Below are positions 17,665 to 26,743 of a stretch of 55,763 bases of DNA, piece after piece. The translations under genes were made by a program, and so were the position numbers. Origin of the DNA: Rhodanobacteraceae bacterium (GTDB taxonomy: Bacteria; Pseudomonadota; Gammaproteobacteria; Xanthomonadales; Rhodanobacteraceae). The notes beneath the pieces are model-generated. The model did not search any database and was not told where the DNA came from. It saw nothing but the letters and a program-made list of their open reading frames with translations. Position 1 is the first letter of the stretch. Each line of letters begins with the position of its first letter. The stretch spans positions 1 to 55,763 of the forward strand of contig JAEUPP010000040.1 in the NCBI GenBank assembly GCA_016790075.1, given 5' to 3'.

Positions 17665-18153
17665 ATGATGACGCACCGCATTCGACGCGCCACCTGCGGC
17701 CTGATCGCCTCGATCGCCTTGACGGGCTGGACCGCCGTGCAGGCCACCGAGGTGCCGAGCTGGCCGGACTGGATGGCGGGAAGCTGGTGCGGCGGCCACG
17801 GCGAGACCCATGTCGAGGAGGTCTGGCTGCGCAGCGGCGGCGGCCTGATGTTGGGCATGAGCCGCACGACTGACCCGTACCGCAATGAATTCGAGCACCT
17901 GCGTATCGAGCTGCAGGGCAGCCATCTGGTCTATCAGGCCCAGCCCCAGGGCCGCCCGGCAGTGCCCTTCACCCGCGGCCGTCACGGGCCGGACTTCGTG
18001 GAGTTCGACAACCCGCAGCACGACTTCCCGCAGCGCATCCGCTACCAGCGCGAGGGCGATCAACTGCGCGCCGAAATCTCCGGCCCCGGCCGGGATGGTC
18101 AGACCAAGTCCATCCCTTTCCACTACCGGGCCTGCGCACTAAATGGAGGCTGA
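17665..18153 (+). CDS. Small exported DUF6265-like protein
   Basis: 162 residues, with AGGAG eight bases before the first ATG. A signal peptide (GLIASIALTGWTAVQA) ends near residue 28. The mature part resembles DUF6265 proteins: WMAGSWCGGHGETHVEEVW near the start, GGLMLGMSRT, EFEHLRIEL, and FDNPQHDFPQRIRYQREGD, a compact lipocalin-like beta-barrel pattern. Biochemical function of that family is not established. It is divergently arranged with the AraC regulator, whose gene product may control it. Confidence 0.85.
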   Translation: MMTHRIRRATCGLIASIALTGWTAVQATEVPSWPDWMAGSWCGGHGETHVEEVWLRSGGGLMLGMSRTTDPYRNEFEHLRIELQGSHLVYQAQPQGRPAVPFTRGRHGPDFVEFDNPQHDFPQRIRYQREGDQLRAEISGPGRDGQTKSIPFHYRACALNGG

Positions 18154-18695
18154 TCCAGGACGAGCAGCGTATGGGGAGTTCAAACACCCTTTCAGGGGCA
18201 TCTGACGGACGGGTGGTGGTCGTGCAAATGTCTTCTGAGCACTACACACTCGGATGTCACTGCGCCCGGCAACTCCCGCGTTTACTCAACGCGCTACGGC
18301 CACTCAAGCCGGCTTCGCGAGAAAATTCGACCTCGCCGACGGCTTTCCGCAACAAGGCAGGGACGGTCACGGACATCCCCGGCGACAGGCGAGGGATTCG
18401 GTCTGGAAGGCTGCCCCCTGCCAACACAGGCGCACGCCCCGATGCGGCTGTGGTTCGTCCCCGTGCTGGAAGAAACGCAAGGTAGAAACACAAGATCATG
18501 CGCTAACGAGCGCCTCTCCGGTCGCCACTCCCCGTGTGGCAGGCGTGACGCTGCAGTTCCGGCACCACTCAGGACGCCGAGTGAGTTGTGACGGCGACAG
18601 GCTGGACCATTCGCTCGACAGCCGCAATCCATCAGAGAAATCCGTATTTCAGCCAGTTCCTGCTGCCCCCTGCCGCTCCAGGAACCGCCAGGCCT
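18154..18695. other. Gene-poor stretch
   Basis: No supported gene in 542 bases between the convergent exported protein and GGDEF-EAL genes. Short frames on both strands have no domains or ribosome-binding sites. No clear T-run terminator was seen. Confidence 0.45.
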
Positions 18696-20690
18696 TCAGG
18701 CTGCCAGCAGCGCAACGAATTCCCCCGGAGGCAGTGGCCGCGCAAACAGGTAACCCTGGCACTGCTCTATGCCATGGGCGCGCACCCAGTCCAGCTGTTC
18801 CGTAGTCTCCACACCTTCAGCCACAACGGAGAGCTTCATCAGCCGGCACATGGAGACGATCATCTCGGCCAGCGGCCGGTTGGCATCAATGCTCTGAATA
18901 AAGGTCTTGTCGATCTTCAGCGTCTTGATGGGGAAGCGCTGCAGGTAGGCCAGGTTGGAATAGCCTGTGCCAAAGTCGTCCAGCGCGATGCTCAGGCCCA
19001 GGGCTTCGATTTCACGCAGTAGTGTCATCAGCGCAGGGTCCTGCCCCAGCAACGTTGATTCGGTGATCTCCAGTTGCAGCCGCAGCGGATTGGTACCAGC
19101 CTGCGCCAGGCCGCGACGCAGATCACGCAGCAGCTCGCCATGGCGCAGCTGACGGGCAGAAAGGTTCACCGACACGTGCAGGTCGTGCCCCGCAGCCGCC
19201 CACTGCGCCTGCTGGCGTGCTGCTGCGGAAAAAATATGCGCGCCCAGTGCCTGAATCAGTCCGCTGCTCTCGCACACAGGGATAAACACATCCGCCGGCA
19301 CCAGGCCACGCTCGGGATGGCGCCAGCGCGCCAGCGCCTCGGCCCCGACTACACGGCCCGTGGGCACGTCGATGATGGGCTGATAGAAAACCTCGAACTC
19401 CTGCCGCTCCAGCGCGCGGCGCAGCTCGGCCTCCAGCGCGGTGCGGATGAGTACGGCGTTGGACATCCCCTGATGGTAGAAGGCCAGATCGTTACGCCCG
19501 CGCTCCTTCGCGGTGTACATGGCAAGGTCGGCGTGACGCAGCAGAGTCTCGAAGTCGGTGCCGTCATACGGGTACAGGCTTACGCCCAAACTGGGCGTTA
19601 CGCGTACCTCGTGTGCCGCCACGAATACGGGCTCGGCCACGGTGTACATGAGCTGCCCCCGCACGCGCTCGATTTCGCTGCGAACGTCCGCCCCCACCAT
19701 CAGGATGAGGAACTCGTCGCCCCCCAGACGAGCTACCAGGTCGCCGCCTCGCACCGTGCGCCGCAACCGGCGCGCCACCTCGACCAGCAGCGCATCACCG
19801 GCCGCATGGCCCAGGGTGTCGTTGATGTCCTTGAAATGGTCCAGGTCGAGAAAGATCAGTGCCGCTTCCTGATCGGCCTGGCGCAACGTCTCCACCGCCT
19901 CGGCGAAATGCTGCATTACGTGGCTGCGGTTGGGTAACCCGGTAAGCGAGTCGTGCTGGGCGAGGAATTGTGCGTGGGCCTCGGTGCGCTTGATGGCGCT
20001 GACGTCGGCTTCGCTCACCAGCACGGCATCCTGCCCCGTCACCGCATCGCGGCAGCGGCGCACGCTGATCTCGTGCCAGGAGCGCCCTGCCGCCGTGTGC
20101 ACAGCCAGAGTCTGCGTCGCCGCGCCAGACTCATCCAGCCGTTCAAGCAAGCCAAGCCCGGCCTGGGGATCGACGAAGCGGTCCTGCAGCGGTTCGGCCA
20201 GATCCCGCACCGACTCTCGTGCCGCCGGGTTGCGATACAGCGGCCGGCCATTGCGGCAGTACAGCGTGATCATCACTGCCGTGTGCAACAGCGCATCGAC
20301 CGAACGCAACGACTCGGGCTCGTTCTGCGCCTGGGCAAACGCTTCGCACAGCATGGCCATGCGGCCGTCCAGCAGCCGGTGGCCGCTGAAGCGCACGTTC
20401 AGTGATATCGGACGGGCGGCCGGGTACAGCGTCCATTGCTCGTTGAAGGTTGCACCGTGGGTAATGAAGTCGTTCTGGTACTGCGCCAGCCGGCGCGCGA
20501 CGGACTCGGACATGTCCGCACCCATGTCACGGCTGCACAGTTCTTCGAGCGTGGGCGCGTTCCACACCCCCAGCGCAGCCCGGTTGGCCCAATGCACACG
20601 ACGCTGGTCGATGTCAAAGATCCAAACCGGGGAAGTCAGCAGATCCAGCGCCTCGTAACGTTGCTGGCGTGCTCGCAGGTCGAAAGACAT
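18696..20690 (-). CDS. PAS-GGDEF-EAL cyclic-di-GMP signalling protein
   Basis: 664 residues, no signal or membrane segment, so cytoplasmic. Two PAS-like sensor regions (~10-125 with PVWIFDIDQRRVHWAN; ~140-240) precede a GGDEF domain (~245-405) with intact RLGGDEF and an EAL domain (~420-655) with intact GAEALARW plus the downstream motifs VNLSARQL, EITES and LDDFGTGYSNL that carry metal and base residues. Both diguanylate cyclase and phosphodiesterase sites therefore look functional; which dominates cannot be told from sequence. It starts eight bases after the stop of the GST-like gene and is probably co-transcribed with it. Confidence 0.95.
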   Translation of the reverse strand: MSFDLRARQQRYEALDLLTSPVWIFDIDQRRVHWANRAALGVWNAPTLEELCSRDMGADMSESVARRLAQYQNDFITHGATFNEQWTLYPAARPISLNVRFSGHRLLDGRMAMLCEAFAQAQNEPESLRSVDALLHTAVMITLYCRNGRPLYRNPAARESVRDLAEPLQDRFVDPQAGLGLLERLDESGAATQTLAVHTAAGRSWHEISVRRCRDAVTGQDAVLVSEADVSAIKRTEAHAQFLAQHDSLTGLPNRSHVMQHFAEAVETLRQADQEAALIFLDLDHFKDINDTLGHAAGDALLVEVARRLRRTVRGGDLVARLGGDEFLILMVGADVRSEIERVRGQLMYTVAEPVFVAAHEVRVTPSLGVSLYPYDGTDFETLLRHADLAMYTAKERGRNDLAFYHQGMSNAVLIRTALEAELRRALERQEFEVFYQPIIDVPTGRVVGAEALARWRHPERGLVPADVFIPVCESSGLIQALGAHIFSAAARQQAQWAAAGHDLHVSVNLSARQLRHGELLRDLRRGLAQAGTNPLRLQLEITESTLLGQDPALMTLLREIEALGLSIALDDFGTGYSNLAYLQRFPIKTLKIDKTFIQSIDANRPLAEMIVSMCRLMKLSVVAEGVETTEQLDWVRAHGIEQCQGYLFARPLPPGEFVALLAA

Positions 20691-20698
20691 CTCGGACC

Positions 20699-21013
20699 TC
20701 AGCTACTCAGCAGCGCGCCGATCTCGGCGTTGTCCAGGGGCCGGCGCAGGCGCGCCATCCAGGCCTGCAGATTCGGAAAGTGATTCAGACCAATACCGCC
20801 TTCGTCTGCGAGGTGCGTGTAGCCATCGACCGCCAGGTCGGCCACGTAAGGAACCTGACCATGTGGGTTAATGACCACGATCGACGGCAGGCGATTTTCC
20901 CCGGCCAGCACGTCGATGTAGCGCCGCTCGCAGCTGTGGCCGTTCTGGCACAACATCAGAGCCCGCTTGAAGCTGGTGCCCGAAACCAAAGTCACGTACA
21001 TCGTGTCGCCCAT
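20699..21013 (-). CDS. Internally deleted glutathione S-transferase-like protein
   Basis: 104 residues from the ATG at 21013 (GGGGAGG six bases upstream), against about 200 for a normal GST. The N-terminal part looks like the thioredoxin-fold start of a GST (SGTSFKRALML, ERRYIDVLAGE, INPHGQVPYV). It then jumps to ADLAVDGYTHLADEGGIG and FPNLQAWMARL, the last part of the GST helical domain. About 100 residues, including the cis-Pro/SNAIL glutathione-binding segment, are missing, with the frame kept. Catalysis is unlikely. It could be a decaying gene or a retained small protein; it sits directly before the GGDEF-EAL gene. Confidence 0.65.
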   Translation of the reverse strand: MGDTMYVTLVSGTSFKRALMLCQNGHSCERRYIDVLAGENRLPSIVVINPHGQVPYVADLAVDGYTHLADEGGIGLNHFPNLQAWMARLRRPLDNAEIGALLSS

Positions 21014-21185
21014 GCATGACCTCCCCAAAGGTGCGGTTAGGCTAACCTACAAGGCGGGGGTAAGGGCACGCGCGGATACCGATGCAATTCACCCGCCACT
21101 AGCACCAGAACCTGACCAGCCCCGGCACTCACCTGGTCCACGCTTCGCCGCATCTCTCGCAGATCGCGACGCTTGACTCGGGATT

Positions 21186-22409
21186 ATGGCCATGCCTTCC
21201 CAACAAGGAATCCGCGGCAGATCGGGAACCTGCGCATTGCAATCGGTCCAGCCATCGGAAATCGAACTCGAATACGCGTGGTCACCGGCACCGATGGAGT
21301 ACTCCCAGCACGGCATGCCCGCCGAGTGCTACTACGGTCTGGCCTTGCGCGACGAAGCGCAGTCGTCGGTTTCCAAAGTGCTGGAACTGGCCCAGCCCGG
21401 CGACATGGGTGAAGTCGCCACGGACGGCTTGGCGCGGGCACAGCTCATAGGCGACCAGCTCTCCAGCGCACGCGGCGATTTCGCCCAGGCGGAGCAGCAG
21501 TACACGGCGGCATCTGCCGCCGCTGCCACAAGCCGTACGTTTTACCTGCAGTGGTCGGCGCTGCGCTACCTCACCGAGGTCGCGATGAACCGCGCAGACT
21601 GGCCGCGTGCACGTGCCTCGGCCGAACAGATGGTAAGACTCAGCGAAGAACGGAAAGGCCGCGACAGCGCAGAACGCTTGCAAGCCATGGCATTGCTGAT
21701 TACGACGCTGCGCTATAGCGGCCAGCGCCAGACCCTGCCCAGTTTGCTGCACGATGCAGAAGCCTCAATCCAGCGCGTACGGGAAGCAAACAGCTTCGAG
21801 ATTCCGTTCTACCTGATCACCGACCTCGACTTTGCCACAGCGGAGCTGGCCTTCGACGGCGGTCGCTACGCCGAATGCATACACCGCGCGGATACGGCCA
21901 TAGGTCTGCTGAAACAACACGACGGCTACCTGACGAATCGCTACAACCTGCTGCTTACTGCCGGGTCATGCCATCTGGCAATGGACAACGCATCGGCAGC
22001 GCAGCAACGCGCCAGCGAAGCACTTGCTATCGCCCGCCAACGTATGGCCAGCAATCACCTCGCGCTCGCCAGTCCGCTGCGACTCTCGGCACTGGCGTTT
22101 TTGAAGGAGGGCGACCTCCCGCAAGCACGCAACAGTTTGTCTGCAGCGATCAACGAGCGCCTGCTGGCGGCCAAAGCCAGGCCGGTCTTCGATATCGGGC
22201 TTGCGCTGACCGCTGCCCTGGTATCGCGGCGCGAAGGGTGTCAGCTGCGCACGCAAGCGCTCGGAGCCCTGGCAAGTTTCGGGCTCGCCTACGGTCCCAA
22301 GGAAGCCAGGGGCAACAAGCTCCTACAACTGCTACTCGCCGATATTGCGACCGCCCAATCCAGCGTGGATGCGAGCTGCCCCCGCGTCCCGGCGCACCGG
22401 GCTTCCTGA
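21186..22409 (+). CDS. TPR-like helical protein, possibly the remaining C-terminal part of a larger regulator
   Basis: 407 residues from ATG 21186, but the start has no good ribosome-binding site and the first ~45 residues look non-native, so the true start may be later or lost. From about residue 80 the protein is a continuous series of amphipathic helices of TPR type (ARGDFAQAEQQYTAA, ADWPRARASAEQMVRL, AMDNASAAQQRASEAL, KEGDLPQARNSLSAAI). This resembles the C-terminal TPR half of Ser/Thr kinase-TPR or winged-helix-TPR regulators, but no kinase or DNA-binding domain is present. No signal peptide. Function not recognised. Confidence 0.5.
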   Translation: MAMPSQQGIRGRSGTCALQSVQPSEIELEYAWSPAPMEYSQHGMPAECYYGLALRDEAQSSVSKVLELAQPGDMGEVATDGLARAQLIGDQLSSARGDFAQAEQQYTAASAAAATSRTFYLQWSALRYLTEVAMNRADWPRARASAEQMVRLSEERKGRDSAERLQAMALLITTLRYSGQRQTLPSLLHDAEASIQRVREANSFEIPFYLITDLDFATAELAFDGGRYAECIHRADTAIGLLKQHDGYLTNRYNLLLTAGSCHLAMDNASAAQQRASEALAIARQRMASNHLALASPLRLSALAFLKEGDLPQARNSLSAAINERLLAAKARPVFDIGLALTAALVSRREGCQLRTQALGALASFGLAYGPKEARGNKLLQLLLADIATAQSSVDASCPRVPAHRAS

Positions 22410-23131
22410 CGGGATTGGCAATGGCGCGGATGACTGCGCGCTGCTGGATGCTGGCGACGATCTGGACCACGCCAGCGCGGTGGCAAGCGCCGCAGGTTCC
22501 TTGCGAGCCCGGCCGCCGTACTGGACCGTGGCAAACCATTGGCCCGCATTTCTCACGCCCCTTCTACTGCGGCCGCCGATACGAACGGGCGTGAGAAATG
22601 CGGTTTAGGCGAGCGCAATAGCGACGCCCGAAAATTGCCACTTAGAAAACCTCATGCGCGCCACAAACACGGCGCAGTATCGGGATCTGATACTCGCCGC
22701 ATCGTGAGCATAGATGGCCGCATTGGCCGATTGTGCCTGCCATGGTGCTACTGCACTCTGCACTGGCCACACGACTGAGCCCCTTCATACCCAGCCCAAC
22801 ACCCTGCACACGATGCCGTCATCTGCTGTCGCGAACGAAGAGACGCTGCCCAACCATAATGGAGTTCGCTGTGACGCAGCACAGTGCCTGCACCAAGGCA
22901 CGCGGCCTGAACGCATGCATTTTCCACACGCGGAAATGAAAAAACCTAATTCCTTTCAATAGAGAGGTGACGAATCAGTCTGATTTTTTGCAATGCATCC
23001 TGTGTGACCGCAGTACTGAGTCTTTTGCTTGATGGGCGTATTCGCCCTTCTTGTCCGCGATCCATGTTCACGCATGAATGCAACGCTGTTCCGTCATGTT
23101 TTATCACTCACCAGTCAGGTAACCACTCACT
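22410..23131. other. Gene-poor stretch with palindromic element
   Basis: 722 bases without a supported gene. It contains the fold-back element at 22544-22603 and, to the right, a more AT-rich segment (about 22900-23130) that probably holds the promoter of the kelch-PKD gene; a small GGGCG-TATT-CGCCC hairpin is at 23034-23047. No clear -35/-10 pair was chosen. Confidence 0.5.
22544..22603. repeat. Short fold-back element with CCGCATTTCTCACGCCC ends (family copy 1)
   Basis: Perfect 17-bp inverted ends, CCGCATTTCTCACGCCC (22544-22560) and its complement (22587-22603), enclose 26 bases containing CTGCGGCCGCCGATACG. The same end sequence and the same inner CTGCGGCnGCCGATACG recur in the longer element at 29723-29898, so this is a repeat family rather than a chance hairpin. 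REP/REPIN-like or MITE-like; no gene inside. Confidence 0.85.
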
Positions 23132-25330
23132 ATGACTACACCCATGCCTGCTTCCCTCCGATATTCCAGCAAGTTTTTTTCCACAATTTCCGCAGCGGTA
23201 CTGATGTTGTTATCCGTTCCGGCTACCTATGCGACCGAGTCCACCGGATCGATGGCAGTGGCCCGCTCCGAGCAGGCAGCGGCCAAGCTGCCGGATGGAC
23301 GCATACTTATGGCGGGCGGCAATTCCAGCGGTGGCCTGAGCACTGCAACCGCCGAGTTCTACGATCCGGCTTCCGGTGCATTCTCGCCGGCGCCACCGCT
23401 GCTGGATGCACGCGCCCAAGCCGGCGTCACGACGCTCCCCGATGGGCGCATCTTCGTCGTCGGCGGCGTGAAGCAGACATCATCGGGCGGTATGTTCCTG
23501 CGCAGCGCCGAAATCTACGACCCGTCGAGCGCGAGCTGGAGCCTGACAGCGGGTTCGCTGACTGGCAGCTCGGTTTCCACCTATCCGACGACCATCACCC
23601 TGCTCGATGGCCGAGTGCTGATCATCGACGGCACGAATTCGCAGGTGTTCGATCCGGCCAGCGGCCTGTTCACCCAGGCTATCGGACTGACCACACGGCG
23701 CAGCCGCGCGGCAGCCGAGTTGCTGCCGGACGGCCGCGTGCTGCTGGCGGGTGGTCAGGACAATAGCAACGCCGTACTGGCCAGTGCGGATATCTGGAAT
23801 CCCAGCACGAATAGCTGGAGCGCAGCCAACGGCAGCATGACGACGGCGCGCACGGCAGGCACTGCCACGCGCCTTTCTGATGGTCGGATTCTGGTTGTCG
23901 GCGGCTACAACAACGCAGGCAAGCAAGCCAGCGCCGAGCTGTTCGATCCGGTGTCGCAAACCTTCTTGCCCACCGGTGCACTGTCGACCGCACGCTCGGG
24001 ACATGTCGCCGTGGCTCTGGCCGACGGTGGCGTGCTCGTCGCTGGCGGTTACACCAATGCTTCGGTCACCAGCAGCCTTGAACGCTACAACCCGGTTTCC
24101 GGCACCTGGTCGAACGCAGGCTCACTGGCTTCGGCACGCAGTCGCTTCTTTACCGGAACGCAGTTGAACAACGGCAACGTGCTATTCGCCGGCGGCCCCG
24201 GCCCGCTCGCAACAGCAGAGCTCTACACAGGTGACACGATCCCGACCAACCTGCCGCCAGTATCGAACTTCACGGTGGCCACATCGAACCTGACGGCAAC
24301 CTTCACGGATACCTCCTCCGACCCAGATGGCACGATTGCTGCGCGCTCCTGGAATTTTGGCGACGGCACTACCTCGACCGCGGTCAATCCGGTGAAGAGC
24401 TACGCCAGCAGTGGTACCTACAACGTGATGCTGACCGTTACTGACAACGCCGGTGCGGCTACTTCGTTCACCAAGTCCGTTACGGTAAGCCTGCCCAACG
24501 TGGCGCCGACGGCGAACTTCAGCTTCATGACCAATGGACCCACGGCCAGCTTTACCGATGGCTCGACCGACAGCGACGGCAGCATTGCTTCGCGTTCATG
24601 GAACTTTGGCGACGGCACCAGCTCAACGGCGACCAACCCGAGCAAGACCTACGCGACTCCCGGCACCTACAACGTGACCCTGACTGTTACGGACAACCGT
24701 GGTGCGATCAACTCGGTCACGAAGCCAGTCACGCTGACCTGGACCAACGTGGCGCCGACGGCAAACTTCAGCGTTGTGACAAACGGGCTGACAGCCACCT
24801 TCACCGATGCCTCGACCGACAGCGACGGCAGCATCGTTTCCCGTAGCTGGAACTTCGGCGATGGCACCACATCCACGGCGACAAGCCCAGTCAAGACCTA
24901 CGCCGCTGCCGGCACTTTCACCGTGTCACTGACCGTTACCGACAACAGTGGCGCCACCAACACCAAGACCACCTCGGTGACGGTGAGTGCGCCGAGCTGC
25001 GGCGGTACGGTGTTATGCAACGGCGTGGCCGTGACAGGTCTCGCGGCCACTTCAGGCGCGACGACGGCGACCTACACCCTGGTCGTGCCGGCAGGTGCTA
25101 CCAACCTGAAGTTCACCATCGCTGGCGGCGTGGGCGACGCGGATCTCTATGTGAAGTACGGCTCCGCACCAACGATCTCCAGCTTCGACTGCCGTCCCTA
25201 CCAGAACGGCAACAACGAGACCTGCACCATCTCGAACGTGCGTGCCGGCACTTACTATGTCGTGCTGCGCGCATACAACCCGTTCAATGGAGTTTCACTG
25301 ACAGGCAGCTACACCGCTCCGGCACTGTGA
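23132..25330 (+). CDS. Exported kelch-propeller protein with three PKD domains and a PPC domain
   Basis: 732 residues with a signal peptide (STISAAVLMLLSVPATYA, cut near residue 34). Residues ~40-370 hold kelch-type propeller blades (LPDGRILMAGG, AEFYDPASGAF, LPDGRVLLAGGQ, SAELFDPVSQTF). Three PKD domains follow (~373-455, ~457-535, ~537-620), each with SWNFGDGT and TYNVxLTVTDN-type signatures. The last ~100 residues are a pre-peptidase C-terminal-like domain (VPAGATNLKFTIAGG, GDADLYVKYGS, GTYYVVLRAY). No catalytic domain was found; a carbohydrate- or surface-binding secreted protein, possibly a T2SS substrate, is inferred. Start chosen by signal peptide; the ribosome-binding site is weak. 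Confidence 0.9.
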   Translation: MTTPMPASLRYSSKFFSTISAAVLMLLSVPATYATESTGSMAVARSEQAAAKLPDGRILMAGGNSSGGLSTATAEFYDPASGAFSPAPPLLDARAQAGVTTLPDGRIFVVGGVKQTSSGGMFLRSAEIYDPSSASWSLTAGSLTGSSVSTYPTTITLLDGRVLIIDGTNSQVFDPASGLFTQAIGLTTRRSRAAAELLPDGRVLLAGGQDNSNAVLASADIWNPSTNSWSAANGSMTTARTAGTATRLSDGRILVVGGYNNAGKQASAELFDPVSQTFLPTGALSTARSGHVAVALADGGVLVAGGYTNASVTSSLERYNPVSGTWSNAGSLASARSRFFTGTQLNNGNVLFAGGPGPLATAELYTGDTIPTNLPPVSNFTVATSNLTATFTDTSSDPDGTIAARSWNFGDGTTSTAVNPVKSYASSGTYNVMLTVTDNAGAATSFTKSVTVSLPNVAPTANFSFMTNGPTASFTDGSTDSDGSIASRSWNFGDGTSSTATNPSKTYATPGTYNVTLTVTDNRGAINSVTKPVTLTWTNVAPTANFSVVTNGLTATFTDASTDSDGSIVSRSWNFGDGTTSTATSPVKTYAAAGTFTVSLTVTDNSGATNTKTTSVTVSAPSCGGTVLCNGVAVTGLAATSGATTATYTLVVPAGATNLKFTIAGGVGDADLYVKYGSAPTISSFDCRPYQNGNNETCTISNVRAGTYYVVLRAYNPFNGVSLTGSYTAPAL

Positions 25331-25370
25331 GGCCGCTGCGGCAAGACCACTAGTTACAGGCAGTAGCTCA

Positions 25371-25400
25371 GAACGCCCGGTCCGCCTGGATCGGGCGTTC
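25371..25400. terminator. Terminator-like hairpin between convergent genes
   Basis: GAACGCCCG (25371-25379) and CGGGCGTTC (25392-25400) form a perfect 9-bp stem with a 12-base loop, 40 bases after the kelch-PKD stop and just before the end of the convergent membrane-protein gene. It may serve both directions; the T-tract is short (TT on the plus side). Confidence 0.7.
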
Positions 25401-25426
25401 TTGCCGCAGCGCTTGCGTCCGCGGTG

Positions 25427-26743
25427 TCAGGCCGCGTCGCGTGTGCGTGGCACTTCGTCGCTTGCTTCGTCGCCGCTGGCAACAGCGGCTTGGGCCAGGT
25501 CGGCGCTGCGCTCCAGGGTGGCCAGGCTCAGCATCTCCACCACCGCAGATGCAAAGGCTTCGCGCCGCCGGCGCCAGCGCAGGAACAACAGCGTGATCGC
25601 GATCGCGACGACGGCGCTCAGGCCTAGCCACCACGCGAGTCCCAGCGACTGCCACAGATCGGCACCAGCAAGCGCGAGGCCGAACACCTGCAGCAGCGCG
25701 ACAGCCAGCAGCGGCGACGCAATCACGTAGACCTGCAGCAGCACACGCCGCGCCCGCACGACGCTGCTCAGGTGTTCGCTCCAGCCCTGCACGTTGCCGC
25801 CATGGGACGGAAGGCGGCCGAGCGCCACGCGATGCAGCACGCCCGCAATCAGCCAGACAGTCGCACACAGATGCAGCAGCACGCCGGGCAGCAGAGCGCT
25901 GGCCTGGCCGCCGTGGGCCGCATTGAAACCGCCGCTTAGAAGAATCGGCACGGTGATCAGCCACAGACCTAGGCTGACTCGCTGCTGCAAGCCGGCGCGC
26001 GCCGCTTCCAGTCGCTCGCCGAGCCGCTGTGAACCCGAACGCAGCGCGCGCTGTGCACCGTGCTCGCTGACCTCACGCTCGAAGCGCAGCCGATTCTCGA
26101 CCTGCTCGCTAGCGCGCCGGAAGGTCGGGCCGGCGAGGTCGTCAAGGAAACGGCGCAGCGCTGGCGCACCGGGAAAACGCCGCGCGATGGCGTGGGAGGC
26201 CAGCTCGATAATCGCGATCAGGGCTACACCGGCCAGCGCCGTGATCGGCAACACGCTTGGATGCATCCAGTCCAGCAGATCGATGTTCCACAATCCCTTG
26301 ACGATGACCATAACCATCAGCCACCAGACCAGCGGCGAGATGTAGACGACGCCGCGCACGAGACGCAGGCGGCGCCGCAACAGGGTGTCCAGCACTTCAC
26401 GCAGTGCCATCACCGGCGCGCTGTAGTCGATCCGCGCGATCACATGCCACTGGCTGGCATCGACGATGAAATGCACGACCAGCAGACTTAGCAGCGGCAA
26501 TGCGGCGAGCAGGTACGGCCATTCGCCGCCGTGACGCAGCACGAACAGGGCGAGCAGACCGATGCCAGCCGCACCCATCAGCAGTTGCAGCAGCAGGCCA
26601 CGACGGTGCCGGCCCAGCGCCGAACGCGTGCGTGCGCTCTGCAGGCGGCGCACGGCGTCGAGGTCGAGACTCAACTGCGCATCGAGTTCGCGGCCCTGTG
26701 CCGACCAGCGGCTCCTGAGTTGATCCAGATCCAGCGTACTCAC
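25427..26743 (-). CDS. Multi-span membrane protein coupled to an ECF sigma factor
   Basis: 438 residues from a GTG at 26743 that overlaps the TGA of the sigma gene (GTGA), with AAGGAG five bases upstream. A cytoplasmic N-terminal helix of about 50 residues (LDLDQLRSRWSAQGRELD) precedes eight or so membrane segments, with a charged central loop (~195-245). This architecture is that of the uncharacterised membrane proteins paired with ECF sigma factors in Xanthomonadales; the N-terminal segment is the obvious candidate for sigma binding. No enzymatic motif seen. An anti-sigma role is inferred from coupling. Confidence 0.85.
   Translation of the reverse strand: MSTLDLDQLRSRWSAQGRELDAQLSLDLDAVRRLQSARTRSALGRHRRGLLLQLLMGAAGIGLLALFVLRHGGEWPYLLAALPLLSLLVVHFIVDASQWHVIARIDYSAPVMALREVLDTLLRRRLRLVRGVVYISPLVWWLMVMVIVKGLWNIDLLDWMHPSVLPITALAGVALIAIIELASHAIARRFPGAPALRRFLDDLAGPTFRRASEQVENRLRFEREVSEHGAQRALRSGSQRLGERLEAARAGLQQRVSLGLWLITVPILLSGGFNAAHGGQASALLPGVLLHLCATVWLIAGVLHRVALGRLPSHGGNVQGWSEHLSSVVRARRVLLQVYVIASPLLAVALLQVFGLALAGADLWQSLGLAWWLGLSAVVAIAITLLFLRWRRRREAFASAVVEMLSLATLERSADLAQAAVASGDEASDEVPRTRDAA

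Noticed and set aside
19074-19937. 287-codon open frame on the plus strand
   Set aside because: Antisense to the GGDEF-EAL gene, whose motifs are unambiguous.
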